From Micromonospora trifolii (GTDB lineage: Bacteria; Actinomycetota; Actinomycetes; Mycobacteriales; Micromonosporaceae): a stretch of 64,000 nt of DNA. Made by a program: the position numbers and the translations under genes. Each line of letters starts with the position of its first letter. Within the stretch, counting starts at the first letter, position 1. A model generated the notes under the pieces. That model saw nothing but the letters and a program-made list of their open reading frames with translations. It did no database searches and was not told the origin of the DNA. Location: positions 85,150-149,149 of the forward strand of contig NZ_JAKKFD010000005.1 of assembly GCF_022229005.1 (NCBI RefSeq), given 5' to 3'. This document shows positions 1-8,569 of this stretch, one piece after another.

Positions 1-438
1 CTCCTCAGCGGGGTCGAGGATGCCCCAGCAGACCGGGCCGAAGAAGCCGATCGTCTCGGCCTTGCCGCAGTAGCGCTGCCAGTAGCGCAGCAGGCTCAAC
101 TCGCGCCGGCGCCGCCAGTGGTTGCGCACCGACGGGTCGGTACGCAGCAACCCGTCCAGGGCTGTCAACATGGCCGGGTTCTGCCAGGTGACCGCCTCGC
201 GCAGCAGCGGATCGGCGGCGATCTCGCCGGCGGTCACCGAGGCCCCGGCCAGGGCCTCGGCGAACGCCTTGTCGAACAGGTCGGCGGTGAGATCGCCGGC
301 CAGCAGCGCGTCCGCGGCGGCGGCGGCCTCCGGGGCGGCGAAGGCGGCCAGGCCGTCGGCCGGGAAGCCGGCGGTACGCAGCACCACGTCGCGCCAGACC
401 GACCAGCCCGTCGTGCCGAGGGGCAACAAGTGCTTCAT
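1..438 (-). CDS. LanB-type (lantibiotic dehydratase N-terminal) protein, N-terminal fragment cut by window edge
   Basis: The first 146 residues are present and the gene continues beyond base 1. It starts MKHLLPLGTTGWSVW and is clearly paralogous to the LanB half of the gene before it: WSVWRD, ADPLLREAVTWQN, YWQRYCGK and ETIGFFGP all recur at matching positions. Its ATG overlaps the upstream stop by 4 nt (ATGA), so the two are probably translationally coupled. LanB N-terminal domains use aminoacyl-tRNA: classical ones glutamylate Ser/Thr, and the related PEARLs append amino acids to a peptide C-terminus. Which applies here cannot be decided from the fragment. A tandem set of such proteins is more typical of PEARL-type small-molecule pathways than of a lanthipeptide cluster. 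Confidence 0.85.
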   Translation of the reverse strand, partial: MKHLLPLGTTGWSVWRDVVLRTAGFPADGLAAFAAPEAAAAADALLAGDLTADLFDKAFAEALAGASVTAGEIAADPLLREAVTWQNPAMLTALDGLLRTDPSVRNHWRRRRELSLLRYWQRYCGKAETIGFFGPVCWGILDPAEE

Positions 439-3400
439 CGAATCAGCTCCGGCTCGTCGGTGTCCACGATGTGCAGTCGTAGTTCGCTGAAGTAGCGCCG
501 GCCCGCCGCGTCGGGCACCCAGGCGTCCTGCGGGGTGGGCAGCATCTCGCTGACCACCAGCGTCGTGGCGTCGCCGCCGTCCAGGCCGGCCGCCCGCACC
601 ATTGCGCAGAACATCGCGGCGAAGGCGGGACTGCTCAGATCGACGAAGCAGGGCTTGGTCTCGGTGCCGAGCTTGACGTACACCTGCTCCGGCAGGCCCA
701 ACCGGCGCCGCCAGTCCCGCACGGCCAGGAAGCGGGCCCGCTCCGCGGTCACCGCGCCCAGGCCGCACGCGCCGACAGTGGTCCGCCAGGTCTGCCGGGC
801 CACGACCAGCCGGTCGAGGGTGATCCGCGGGGTGTACGGCGCGGCGGCGACCAGTTTGAAGCCGTCGACCGCGTGTGTGCTGAGCAGCCCGGCGCAGACC
901 TCGGTCAGCGACCAACGCTGTCCGTCGGCGGCGGCGACCACCAGCCGACCCGCCTCGTCGTGCACGGTCAGCGCCACTGTGGGCAGCACCCGGTCCGGGT
1001 CGGCGTCGGGCGCCGGCGCGAAGGCCAACTGCCGGTCGGTCGGGCCGATCAGCGCCTCCGCGACCCGGCTCGTGCGCCGCGGCCAGTCGGTGGGGAAGAG
1101 CAGCCGGATCCGGTGCGGACCGAGGTCGGCGGCCAGCGCGTCGCGCAGCCGCTCCACGTCCGGGTGCGACGGGGTGAACGCCTGACAGTCGAACGACGGC
1201 CAGGCGGCGTGCAGCTCGCCGAGCACCACTGTGTAGTCGCCCCGGGCCAGCGCGGCCGCGTCGGCCGCGCAGATCTGCAGGTCCGGGCTGTGCAGCCGGG
1301 CGTTGGACCAGTCCGTCCGCACGGCCGGGAATGCCTCGTCGACCCGGGCGGCCAGGTTCGCCACGTCGAGACGCACCTCGGTGGTGCCGGGAGGCTGCTG
1401 ATCCAGCTCGAACAGCTCCGCCCAGCGGGCGGCGAACTGGGCGGCGACCGCGTCCACCGGGCGCTCCCCGGTGCCCCAGAACAGCCCCTGGACCAGGAAC
1501 CACAGGTCGGACAGGGCGACCGGGGCGTCGCCGGCCTCGGTGCGCAGCTCCTCGTACAGCTCCCGGAACACCGCCCCGTACGCGTCCTCGAGCACGACGG
1601 CCAGCCAGCGGGCGGCCCGCAGCAGCACGGCCAGCGGCGCGGCGACGGAGTCCAGCAGCGGCGCTCCGAAGACCACGTCCAGGTCCCGGCTGGTGTCCTC
1701 GTAGCAGAGGGTCCGGCCGGCGTACATCTGTCCGGCCCGGCGTTGTGCGGCCTGCCCGGTCAGGTCGGTGAACGTCGCGTCGAGCGCGTCGAGCGCCACC
1801 CGCAGTCGGTCCGGGTCTCCGGCCACCGCGACCACCGCGTCCCGGGCGGCGCAGAGCCGGTCGAAGCCAGCCTGGGCGGCGGCCCGGGCCGGGGCGTCGC
1901 CGACGGCGGCGATCCGCTGCCGCAGCACCTCCTCGGCGGCCGGACTGACGGGCAGTGCGGCGTCCCAGGTGACCAGCTCGCGCTGCACCAGCCGGTCCAG
2001 CAGCGCGTACCCGTCCTCCGGTCGGCGCAGCCCGATGCTCGGGTCGGTCACCAGGTCGCGTGCGGTGCGGTGGCCGTCGGCGGCGGTGAGCAGGGCCGCC
2101 TCCACCGGGGACAGCGGGACGGGGGGCCGGCCCGGCCGACGCACCTCCCGGCCGACGAGGCACAGGTGCGGGGCGAGTCGGGGCGGCCACCAACGGCGCA
2201 CCCCCGGGTCCTGACCGATCCGCTCGGCGTACGCGGTCAGCGCCCAGGACTCGAACCACACCCAGCGGCTGCGGGTCAGCGCGGCGCCGGGGCGCACCCG
2301 CGCCGCCACCGGCAGCTCGGGGTCGATGGTGACCCAGCAGCTCGGGCCGAAGAAGCCGACAGTCTCGTTCTTGCCGCAGTACCGCTGCCAGTACTTGAGC
2401 AGGGCGCGTTCCCGTTCCCGGCGTCGCACGTTGCGGGCGGCATCGGGGCCGCCCCGGGCCAGGCCGTCGAGGGCGACCAGCGCACTCCGATTCTGCCAGG
2501 TGACCGCCTCGCGCAGCAGCGGGTCGGCGGCCAGCTCGCTCAGCCCCCGGCCGGTGGCGGTGATCGCCGCGGCGAACTCCTTGTCGAACAGGTCGGCACC
2601 GGTGCCGCTGGCGAGCAGTTCGTCGGCCGCGGCGGCGGCCTGCGGGGCGGCGAGCATGGTCAGGCCCTCGGCGGGGAAGCCGGTGCTGCGCAGGAGGGCG
2701 TCGCGCCACACCGACCAGCCGGTCTCGCCCAGCGGCACCCGGTGCCCGTCCGCCGCGGCGCGCGCCGGCCCGCCCGTCGTCGGGGAGCGAGCGGTCTCCC
2801 GGTCGAGCGCGGCGCGCAGGTCGGCGCGGATCGCCGCGGCCAGCCCGGGCAGCGCGTCGTGCAGGAAGAAGTGCCCGCCGTCGAGCTCGTGCAGGGTGAA
2901 GCCGGCGCAGGTGTGCTCCCGCCAGGCGTCGCTCTGCTCCCGGCTGACCGCCCCGTCGTGACGCCCGCTGAACACCACGATCGGCACCGGCAGCGGCTCC
3001 TCGGGTCCGTACCGGTAGCCGTCCACCCGCTCGAAGTCGGCGCGCAGCAGCGGGAGCAGCAGCTCGACCAGCTCGGGGTGCCCCAGCACCTCGCCGGGCA
3101 ACCCGCCGCCGACCCGCAGCCGGCGCAGCAGCTCCTCGTCGTCCACCTGCGACAGCCCGTCGAAGACGCTGGGCGCGTCGATGTGCGGGGCGCGGGCGCC
3201 ACCCACGTAGAGCCGCAGCGGCAGCGGACACCCGCGTCGGCGCAGCTCGCGGATCACCTCGAAGCCGAGCCGGCCGCCCATCGAGTGGCCGTAGATCGCG
3301 TACGGACCGTCGGCCCGCTCGGCGATGGCGGTGGCCACGTCGGCCACCCGAAAGCGGGGGGCCTCACTGATCCGGTTCTCCCGGCCGGGTAGCTGCACGG

Positions 3401-3533
3401 GCAGCACCTCGACGTCCGGGGCGAAACGGCCCGGGAAGTGGCGGAACGCGCTGGCGCCGGCGCCGGCGTAGGGCAGGCAGAACAGTTGCACCGGCGCCGG
3501 ATCGCGGCTGCCAGCGGAGAGGAACCAGGTCAC
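435..3533 (-). CDS. Thioesterase fused to LanB-type dehydratase/PEARL-like domain
   Basis: The protein is 1032 aa with two joined domains. Residues ~10-245 are a type II thioesterase (alpha/beta hydrolase) with LFCLPYAGAG, catalytic Ser84 in GHSMGG, Asp193 in SGRHD and His221 in GGHFF. After a short Pro/Ala/Arg linker, residues ~265-1032 match the lantibiotic dehydratase N-terminal domain (WSVWRD, YWQRYCGK, ETVGFFGP, and a C-terminal TPRITLDRLVV...TWR region ending in KPCFVDL). No SpaB_C elimination domain follows, so it is a split-LanB or PEARL-type protein. The GTG start overlaps the upstream stop (GTGA) of the A-PCP-KS gene, and the end overlaps the next LanB gene (ATGA). I read this as product release or editing combined with tRNA-dependent chemistry on a carrier-bound or peptide-bound substrate. 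An open frame extends upstream of the GTG, but it is a shadow of the preceding gene. Confidence 0.85.
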   Translation of the reverse strand: MTWFLSAGSRDPAPVQLFCLPYAGAGASAFRHFPGRFAPDVEVLPVQLPGRENRISEAPRFRVADVATAIAERADGPYAIYGHSMGGRLGFEVIRELRRRGCPLPLRLYVGGARAPHIDAPSVFDGLSQVDDEELLRRLRVGGGLPGEVLGHPELVELLLPLLRADFERVDGYRYGPEEPLPVPIVVFSGRHDGAVSREQSDAWREHTCAGFTLHELDGGHFFLHDALPGLAAAIRADLRAALDRETARSPTTGGPARAAADGHRVPLGETGWSVWRDALLRSTGFPAEGLTMLAAPQAAAAADELLASGTGADLFDKEFAAAITATGRGLSELAADPLLREAVTWQNRSALVALDGLARGGPDAARNVRRRERERALLKYWQRYCGKNETVGFFGPSCWVTIDPELPVAARVRPGAALTRSRWVWFESWALTAYAERIGQDPGVRRWWPPRLAPHLCLVGREVRRPGRPPVPLSPVEAALLTAADGHRTARDLVTDPSIGLRRPEDGYALLDRLVQRELVTWDAALPVSPAAEEVLRQRIAAVGDAPARAAAQAGFDRLCAARDAVVAVAGDPDRLRVALDALDATFTDLTGQAAQRRAGQMYAGRTLCYEDTSRDLDVVFGAPLLDSVAAPLAVLLRAARWLAVVLEDAYGAVFRELYEELRTEAGDAPVALSDLWFLVQGLFWGTGERPVDAVAAQFAARWAELFELDQQPPGTTEVRLDVANLAARVDEAFPAVRTDWSNARLHSPDLQICAADAAALARGDYTVVLGELHAAWPSFDCQAFTPSHPDVERLRDALAADLGPHRIRLLFPTDWPRRTSRVAEALIGPTDRQLAFAPAPDADPDRVLPTVALTVHDEAGRLVVAAADGQRWSLTEVCAGLLSTHAVDGFKLVAAAPYTPRITLDRLVVARQTWRTTVGACGLGAVTAERARFLAVRDWRRRLGLPEQVYVKLGTETKPCFVDLSSPAFAAMFCAMVRAAGLDGGDATTLVVSEMLPTPQDAWVPDAAGRRYFSELRLHIVDTDEPELIR

Positions 3534-6500
3534 CGCTCGCCTTTCTGAGGGGGGTCGATCCAGTACCGCCGCCGCTGGAAGGGGTAGGTGGGCAGCGAGG
3601 TGCGTCGGATGGCGTCGGCCGGATGCAGGGCCGTCCAGTCCAGGTGTTGGCCGGCCACCCAACTGGCGGCCAGCTCGCGGAGCGCGCCGGCCGGGCCGGC
3701 GACCCGGGCGTCGGTGCTCAGCAGCTCGTCCAGCGCGGTGACCGCGCCGGCCGCGTCGGTGGCGACCACGGCGGCCCGGCAGCCGAACTCGCGCCGGCCC
3801 AGCGCCAGCGTCGCGGCGACCTCGGCGAGGGCAGGCGCGGAGCCGGCCAGGTGCCGCCGCAGCCGGGTCAACGCCGCCCGAAGGGCCACCGGGGTACGCG
3901 CCGAGACCGGCAGCACCTGCGCCCCGGTCGGCCCCGCGTCGCGCGGTTCCGCCGGGGGCGGCTGTTCCACCACGACGTGCGCGTTGGTGCCGCCCAGCCC
4001 GAACGAGCTGACCCCGGCGACCCGACGCGGCGCGTTCGGCCACTCCCGTACCTTCGTCGGCACGTAGAACGGGCCGTTGGCCAGGTCGATCTCCGGGTGC
4101 GGCCGGGTGAAGTGCAGGTTCGGCGGGATGACGCCGTGCTGCACGGCGAGCACCGCCTTGATCAGACCGGCGATGCCGGCCGCGGCGTCGAGGTGGCCGA
4201 TGTTGGTCTTCACCGAGCCGAGCGCGCAGGTCTCGGCGGGCGCGGTGCCCTCGTACACCTCGTGCAGCGCGGCCACCTCGATCGCGTCGCCGAGCGGGGT
4301 GCCGCTGCCGTGCGCCTCGATGAAGCGGACCTCGCCCGGGGTGACCTCGGCGGCGGCGAGCGCGCCGGCCACCGCGGCGGCCTGCCCGGCCGGGCCGGGG
4401 ACGGCGAAGCCGGCCCGGTCGGCGCCGTCGTTGGTGACCGCCCAGCCGGGCAGGATCGCGAGGACCCGGTCACCGTCGGCCTGCGCGTCGGCGAGGCGGC
4501 GCAGCGCCACCACTCCGGCTCCGGAGCCGAAGCCCGCGCCCTGGGCGGCCTCGTCGAAGGCCCTGCAGCGGCCGTCCGGTGAGGCCAGACCACCAGGGAT
4601 GTGCCGGTGTCGGGGCCACATCACGCTCACTCCGCCGGCCAGGGCGATGTCGCACTGGTAGTCGGCGAGGCTCTGCGCGGCGAGACATACGGCGACCAGC
4701 GAGCTGGAGCAGGCGCTCTGCACCGCTACCGCCGGCCCGGTCAGCCCCAGCCGGTAAGCGACCTGCCCGGGAAGGTGGTCGGCGAGCTGCCGACCGACCA
4801 GCCGGGCCTCCCAGTCGTCCGGGTCGACGTCGCCGACCACTGCCGGGTTGTCCATGAGGTGGAACAGGAAGTAGCGGTTGACGGAGGTGGCGGCGTACAC
4901 GCCGACCGGGCCGGGGAACCGGGCCGGGTCGTGACCGGCATCTTCCAGCGCCTCCCACGCGGTCTCCAGGAACAGTCGGTGCTGAGGGTCGGTGCGGGCG
5001 GCTTCCTGGTCGCCGAAGGCGAAGAACTCGGCGTCGAAGTCGGCGATCCCGTCGAGCCGGCCGGTGGCCTTGACGTGCCGGGGGTCGGCGCGAAGTCCGG
5101 GGCCGACCCCCAGCGCCGCCAACTCCTCGTCACTGTGGTCGTGGATGGCGTCCACGCCGGCGCACAGGTTCCACCAGAACGTGGCAGCGTCCGCCGCGCC
5201 GGGGAATCGGCCGGCGAGACCGATCACGGCGATCTCGTCGCCGGTGTACTCGCGTACGCCGACGGTTGCGGCGGACGGGCCAGCGGGCATGGGGGGCACG
5301 GCGGCCAAGGCCACGACGGCCGGTGCGGGTCCGACGGCCGGTGCCGGCGCGACGGCCGGTGCGGGTCCGACGGCCGGTGCCGGTGGGTCGACCAGCCGAG
5401 CCTGGGCGGCGACCGTCGGATGCTCGAAGAGCCGGAGCAGCGGCGGCCGGACGCCGAACCGCTCGGCCAGCCGCTGCTGCACCTGACCGAGCAGCAGGGA
5501 CTGACCGCCGATGTCGAAGAAGCTGTCGGATCGGCCGACGGCCTCCCGCCCGAGCACGGCGCACCAGATGTCGTGCACGATCCGCTCGGTCGGGGTAGCC
5601 GGCTGGTCCCCCACCGACCCGGCTCGGGCGGGGTCGGGAAGGGCCCGCTCGTCGACCTTCCCGCTGACGGTCAGCGGGAACTCGGCGACCGGCACGACGG
5701 CGCGGGGCAACGCGTACTCGGGCAGGTGCCGGGCCAGGGTGGCCCGGAGCGCGGCCGGGTCCACCGGCGGCCCGGCCGACCGGACGTAGGCCAGCACATC
5801 ACCGTCGCGGGCGATGGCGCGCACCTCCGCGACGTCCGGCGCGGCGGCGAGCACCGCCTCGATCTCGGTCAGCTCGACCCGGAACCCCCGCACCTTGACC
5901 TGCCGGTCGAGCCGGCCGAGGCAGCGCAGATCGCCGGTGGGCAGCAGCTCACCCAGGTCACCGGTGCGGTACGTCCGCACGCCGTCGGGATCGCGGCCGA
6001 AGGTGTCGCTGGCCTGACCGAGGTAGCCCGGCGCGAGGTGTTGGCTGCGGACCACGATCTCGCCGTCCGGTGCCAGTCGCAGCGCGTACCCGGGTAGGGC
6101 CGTCCCGATCGGCAGCGGGCCCGTGGCCGCCGGGTCGACGTCGGCAAGCGGCAGCGCGTATCGGGCCGCGAAGGTCATCTCGGTGGCCCCGTAGCCGTTG
6201 ACCAGGACGCAGCCCCTGGCGAAGCGACCTCGGGACCGGGCGGCGTCGGCGTAGGTGGCCTGCTCGCCGCCGAGCAGCACCACCCGGACCCGGTCGAGCC
6301 GTTCGACGCCCGGGGTGTCCAGCAGGTACCGGTAGACGGTCGGGGTGGAGTGGTAGACGGTGACATCGTGGCGGGCCAGGTGCTCGACGGCGTACGCCAG
6401 GCCGTGCCGTCGCAGGTCGACCGGGACGACGGCGGCACCGGTGAGCAGCGCCGGGTACAGGTCGGGGATGGACGCGTCGAAGCTGAACGAGGCGAGCAGG

Positions 6501-7072
6501 CTGAGCCGGTCGCCCGGCCGCAGGTCGAGGGTGGCGATCTGGTTGTTCACCACGTGCGTCAGGTTGCGGTGGCTCTGCCCGACGGCCTTGGGGCGCCCGG
6601 TGGACCCGGAGGTGAACAGCACGTACGCGAGCGCGTCCGGGTCCACCTGCACCGGTCGCAGCGGCGCGGGTCGCACGTCGATGGCCGGGACGATCCGCAG
6701 GCCCGGCCGGTCGGCGGCGAGCCGTCGGGCCAACTCGGTGTGCTCGCCCCCGCAGAGCAGGGCGGTGACGTCTGCGCCGTCGAGCAGTTGGCGCAGCCGT
6801 TGCTCGGGCAAACCGGGGTCGAGCGGCACGTAGCTGGCGCCGGTGGCGAGCGTGCCGAGGATGGCGGCGATGGTGGCGGCCCCGTGTGCGGTCAGCAGGC
6901 CCATCCGGTCGCCGGGCTGGACGCCCGCTGCGGTCAGCAGGTCGACGTGCCCGCCGGCCAGGCCGGCGAGGGTGGTGTAGTCGAGCGGGCCGGTGTCGCC
7001 GAGCACGGCAGGCTGGTCGGAACGGGTGGCGGCGACGTCGACGAAGCGGTGGACCAGTGTCGAGGTCTTCAT
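3530..7072 (-). CDS. Hybrid NRPS-PKS, domains A-PCP-KS, no AT domain
   Basis: The protein is 1180 aa. The adenylation domain spans ~10-480 (LFTSGSTGRPK at 152-162, NGYGATE at 292-298, TGDLG at 370-374, catalytic Lys472 in SGKVDE). My hand-read specificity code is roughly DAPHLGGFAK, with no substrate I recognise. The PCP is at ~492-560 (Ser525 in GGQSLL). An Ala/Pro linker of repeated APAVGP units follows, then a ketosynthase at ~611-1040 with Cys788 in QSACSSS, His921 in EAHGSGT and His960 in KTNIGH, so it looks active. A KS-AT linker follows, but the chain jumps directly to the post-AT motif LPTYPFQRRRYW near the C-terminus, so the AT has been excised. A malonyl unit would have to come from a trans AT, or the KS may condense or cyclise. 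It is the first gene of the minus-strand operon with the TE-LanB and LanB genes. Confidence 0.92.
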   Translation of the reverse strand: MKTSTLVHRFVDVAATRSDQPAVLGDTGPLDYTTLAGLAGGHVDLLTAAGVQPGDRMGLLTAHGAATIAAILGTLATGASYVPLDPGLPEQRLRQLLDGADVTALLCGGEHTELARRLAADRPGLRIVPAIDVRPAPLRPVQVDPDALAYVLFTSGSTGRPKAVGQSHRNLTHVVNNQIATLDLRPGDRLSLLASFSFDASIPDLYPALLTGAAVVPVDLRRHGLAYAVEHLARHDVTVYHSTPTVYRYLLDTPGVERLDRVRVVLLGGEQATYADAARSRGRFARGCVLVNGYGATEMTFAARYALPLADVDPAATGPLPIGTALPGYALRLAPDGEIVVRSQHLAPGYLGQASDTFGRDPDGVRTYRTGDLGELLPTGDLRCLGRLDRQVKVRGFRVELTEIEAVLAAAPDVAEVRAIARDGDVLAYVRSAGPPVDPAALRATLARHLPEYALPRAVVPVAEFPLTVSGKVDERALPDPARAGSVGDQPATPTERIVHDIWCAVLGREAVGRSDSFFDIGGQSLLLGQVQQRLAERFGVRPPLLRLFEHPTVAAQARLVDPPAPAVGPAPAVAPAPAVGPAPAVVALAAVPPMPAGPSAATVGVREYTGDEIAVIGLAGRFPGAADAATFWWNLCAGVDAIHDHSDEELAALGVGPGLRADPRHVKATGRLDGIADFDAEFFAFGDQEAARTDPQHRLFLETAWEALEDAGHDPARFPGPVGVYAATSVNRYFLFHLMDNPAVVGDVDPDDWEARLVGRQLADHLPGQVAYRLGLTGPAVAVQSACSSSLVAVCLAAQSLADYQCDIALAGGVSVMWPRHRHIPGGLASPDGRCRAFDEAAQGAGFGSGAGVVALRRLADAQADGDRVLAILPGWAVTNDGADRAGFAVPGPAGQAAAVAGALAAAEVTPGEVRFIEAHGSGTPLGDAIEVAALHEVYEGTAPAETCALGSVKTNIGHLDAAAGIAGLIKAVLAVQHGVIPPNLHFTRPHPEIDLANGPFYVPTKVREWPNAPRRVAGVSSFGLGGTNAHVVVEQPPPAEPRDAGPTGAQVLPVSARTPVALRAALTRLRRHLAGSAPALAEVAATLALGRREFGCRAAVVATDAAGAVTALDELLSTDARVAGPAGALRELAASWVAGQHLDWTALHPADAIRRTSLPTYPFQRRRYWIDPPQKGER
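5315..5386. repeat. Tandem 18-bp repeat, 4 copies, inside the NRPS-PKS linker
   Basis: Four 18-bp units beginning GACGGCCGGTGC lie head to tail; units 1 and 3 are identical. They are in frame in the A-PCP-KS gene and encode the Ala/Pro/Val linker (PAPAV-GP/AP) between PCP and KS. Linker length is therefore likely to vary between strains. Confidence 0.85.
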
Positions 7073-7503
7073 CTCAGAACGCGTGCGGGTGTCTACAACG
7101 GACAGACGCGCGGCGATAGATGACAGTGATCATGATCCCCCCCCAGGACTTCACAATGGAAGGAGCATAGAGTTCGATGGCCGCCGAGAAAGATCATTGA
7201 TTAGAGTCGAACCAAAGGGTCGACTCGAGGCTCGGACGAGGGACGTCGAACATCGTCCGATCGTCCCCCTGGCCCGGCGGCGGATTTTCCCCTAAAGCAA
7301 CTTAATCCGACGAATTTTTCGGCATGACGATCCTTGCGCGGTGGAATTTCGCGACAGCCACAGCGAGGTCGGGTAATCGACAGCCGGCTGGTCTTGCCGA
7401 CGGACACACGATCTGGCGGTATCCAGCTTTCCGGTTGCCGCGATGTCGGCGTTCTTGAGTGGCTCTGGCCGCAGCGGCCGGGTACGACGGAGTACCTGCC
7501 GGC
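7073..7503. other. Intergenic region upstream of the biosynthetic operon
   Basis: This 431-bp stretch is clearly lower in GC than its surroundings, with AT-rich patches around 7185-7205 and 7275-7330. It should hold the promoter of the minus-strand A-PCP-KS operon and the end of the DUF2267 gene. A minus-strand open frame at 7201-7407 has no third-position GC bias and no convincing ribosome site, so I do not call it. I see no precursor-peptide gene here. Confidence 0.5.
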
Positions 7504-8079
7504 TCAGGGCAGGTACGGGTCCGGCGAAACGGGAGGATCGGACGCGGCACCGTCGCGCGGCAGTCGCGCCACCATGTCGCGGAACTCCCGTACTGTCATC
7601 GCCTCCCGCAACGTGGCGAAGACGGCGCCGGTTCCGGCCCGGGCGGTGGCCGCATCCACCCCGGCGCGCTGTCCCACCCGGCGGAGGAACTCCGCCGGGC
7701 CGGCGTCCGCCGGCGGTGGAACCGCACCACCCACCTCCAGGCCCACGCCGGTGTTCAGCCCGCCCACGCCAGGCTCCGGTCCACCGCTCAGAAGCGGATC
7801 CGCGCCGAGATCCGGACCACCAGCCCCGCCCGGATCCGGGGGTGAGCCTCCGGCCGGATCCGGACCAACGGCACCGGCCGGATCCGGGGCCGGGCCGGTG
7901 AGGTAGCCCCCGATCGAGTTCGGAAGGTGCCCGGCGAGGTCGTCGGGCGGGCCGCCGGTCACCCGCTCGGCCATCGTCTGGAGCACGGCGCGGGCGAGGG
8001 CGGCGGCCTCCTCGGCCGGCAGGCCGGACCGCCGGGACACCGCGTCGATGAAGTACGGGAACCCGTCGCCGTCGGTCAC
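7504..8079 (-). CDS. DUF2267 domain protein with Gly/Pro-rich central insert
   Basis: The protein is about 191 aa. N- and C-terminal helical segments (FPYFIDAVSRRSGL...LARAVLQTMAERV and FLRRVGQRAGVDAATA...LREAMTVREFRDMVARLP) match the two halves of DUF2267 proteins. Between them lies a long low-complexity Gly/Pro/Asp insert with repeated PDPAG-like units, mirrored in the DNA by repeated GGATCCGG elements at ~7790-7890. I chose GTG at 8079, which has AGGGG upstream; a TTG at 8112 is the only longer option. DUF2267 has no assigned biochemical function. It lies on the same strand as the NUDIX gene upstream. Confidence 0.75.
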   Translation of the reverse strand: MTDGDGFPYFIDAVSRRSGLPAEEAAALARAVLQTMAERVTGGPPDDLAGHLPNSIGGYLTGPAPDPAGAVGPDPAGGSPPDPGGAGGPDLGADPLLSGGPEPGVGGLNTGVGLEVGGAVPPPADAGPAEFLRRVGQRAGVDAATARAGTGAVFATLREAMTVREFRDMVARLPRDGAASDPPVSPDPYLP

Positions 8080-8119
8080 GCTCGGGCGGTTACCCCTGGC
8101 CGGCCGCGACAAACTGAAG

Positions 8120-8518
8120 CTAGGCCAGCAGACCCTCGGCCAGCAGGTGGTCGAAGATGATCTGGTCGACCGGCGAGGTGCGGTGCCGGTCGGTGTACCC
8201 GAGCCAGGCCATCTCGGCGATCTCGCTGGCCGGCCGGAGCTGTCCCCGATAGCCGGCCCGGTAGCAGGTCATCCGCACGGTGATGCCGGCCGTGTGGCCG
8301 TGCGCCTGAGCGGAGAAGGTGCCCAGGCGCACGGCGCCGGGCACGTCGACCTCGACGCTCAACTCCTCGTCGATCTCCCGACGCAGGGTCTCCAGGTCGG
8401 TCTCGCCCGGCTCGCGCTTTCCGCCCGGCAGGTACCAGACGTCCTTGCCCACCGACCGGGTGCTCAGCACCCGACCATCCTCGACGAGGATCCAGGCCAC
8501 CTTGTCGATCTCGCGCAC
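8120..8518 (-). CDS. NUDIX hydrolase
   Basis: The protein is 132 aa. The Nudix box is readable as GGKREPGETDLETLRREIDEEL, close to the GX5EX7REUXEE consensus, so hydrolysis of a nucleoside-diphosphate-linked substrate is expected; the substrate cannot be told. The start is GTG at 8518, immediately after an excellent GGAGGGAG site. The longer frame to 8557 lacks a ribosome site. The short protein ends with a helical DQIIFDHLLAEGLLA tail. Confidence 0.88.
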   Translation of the reverse strand: MREIDKVAWILVEDGRVLSTRSVGKDVWYLPGGKREPGETDLETLRREIDEELSVEVDVPGAVRLGTFSAQAHGHTAGITVRMTCYRAGYRGQLRPASEIAEMAWLGYTDRHRTSPVDQIIFDHLLAEGLLA

Positions 8519-8569
8519 GATGCTCCCTCCAGCCGCCGGGATCGGGGACGCTACCACCCCGCGCCGCGC

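Noticed and set aside
873..3392. Plus-strand open frame of 839 codons opposite the thioesterase-LanB gene
   Set aside because: Arg/Gly/Gln-rich composition and no recognisable domain; it mirrors a gene with clear catalytic motifs on the other strand, as is common in DNA this GC-rich.
7201..7407. Small minus-strand frame upstream of the NRPS-PKS as a candidate precursor peptide
   Set aside because: Third positions show no GC bias and there is no ribosome site or leader/core pattern.
7790..7890. Repeated GGATCCGG units as a possible regulatory repeat
   Set aside because: They lie inside the DUF2267 gene and encode its Gly/Pro/Asp low-complexity insert, which explains them.
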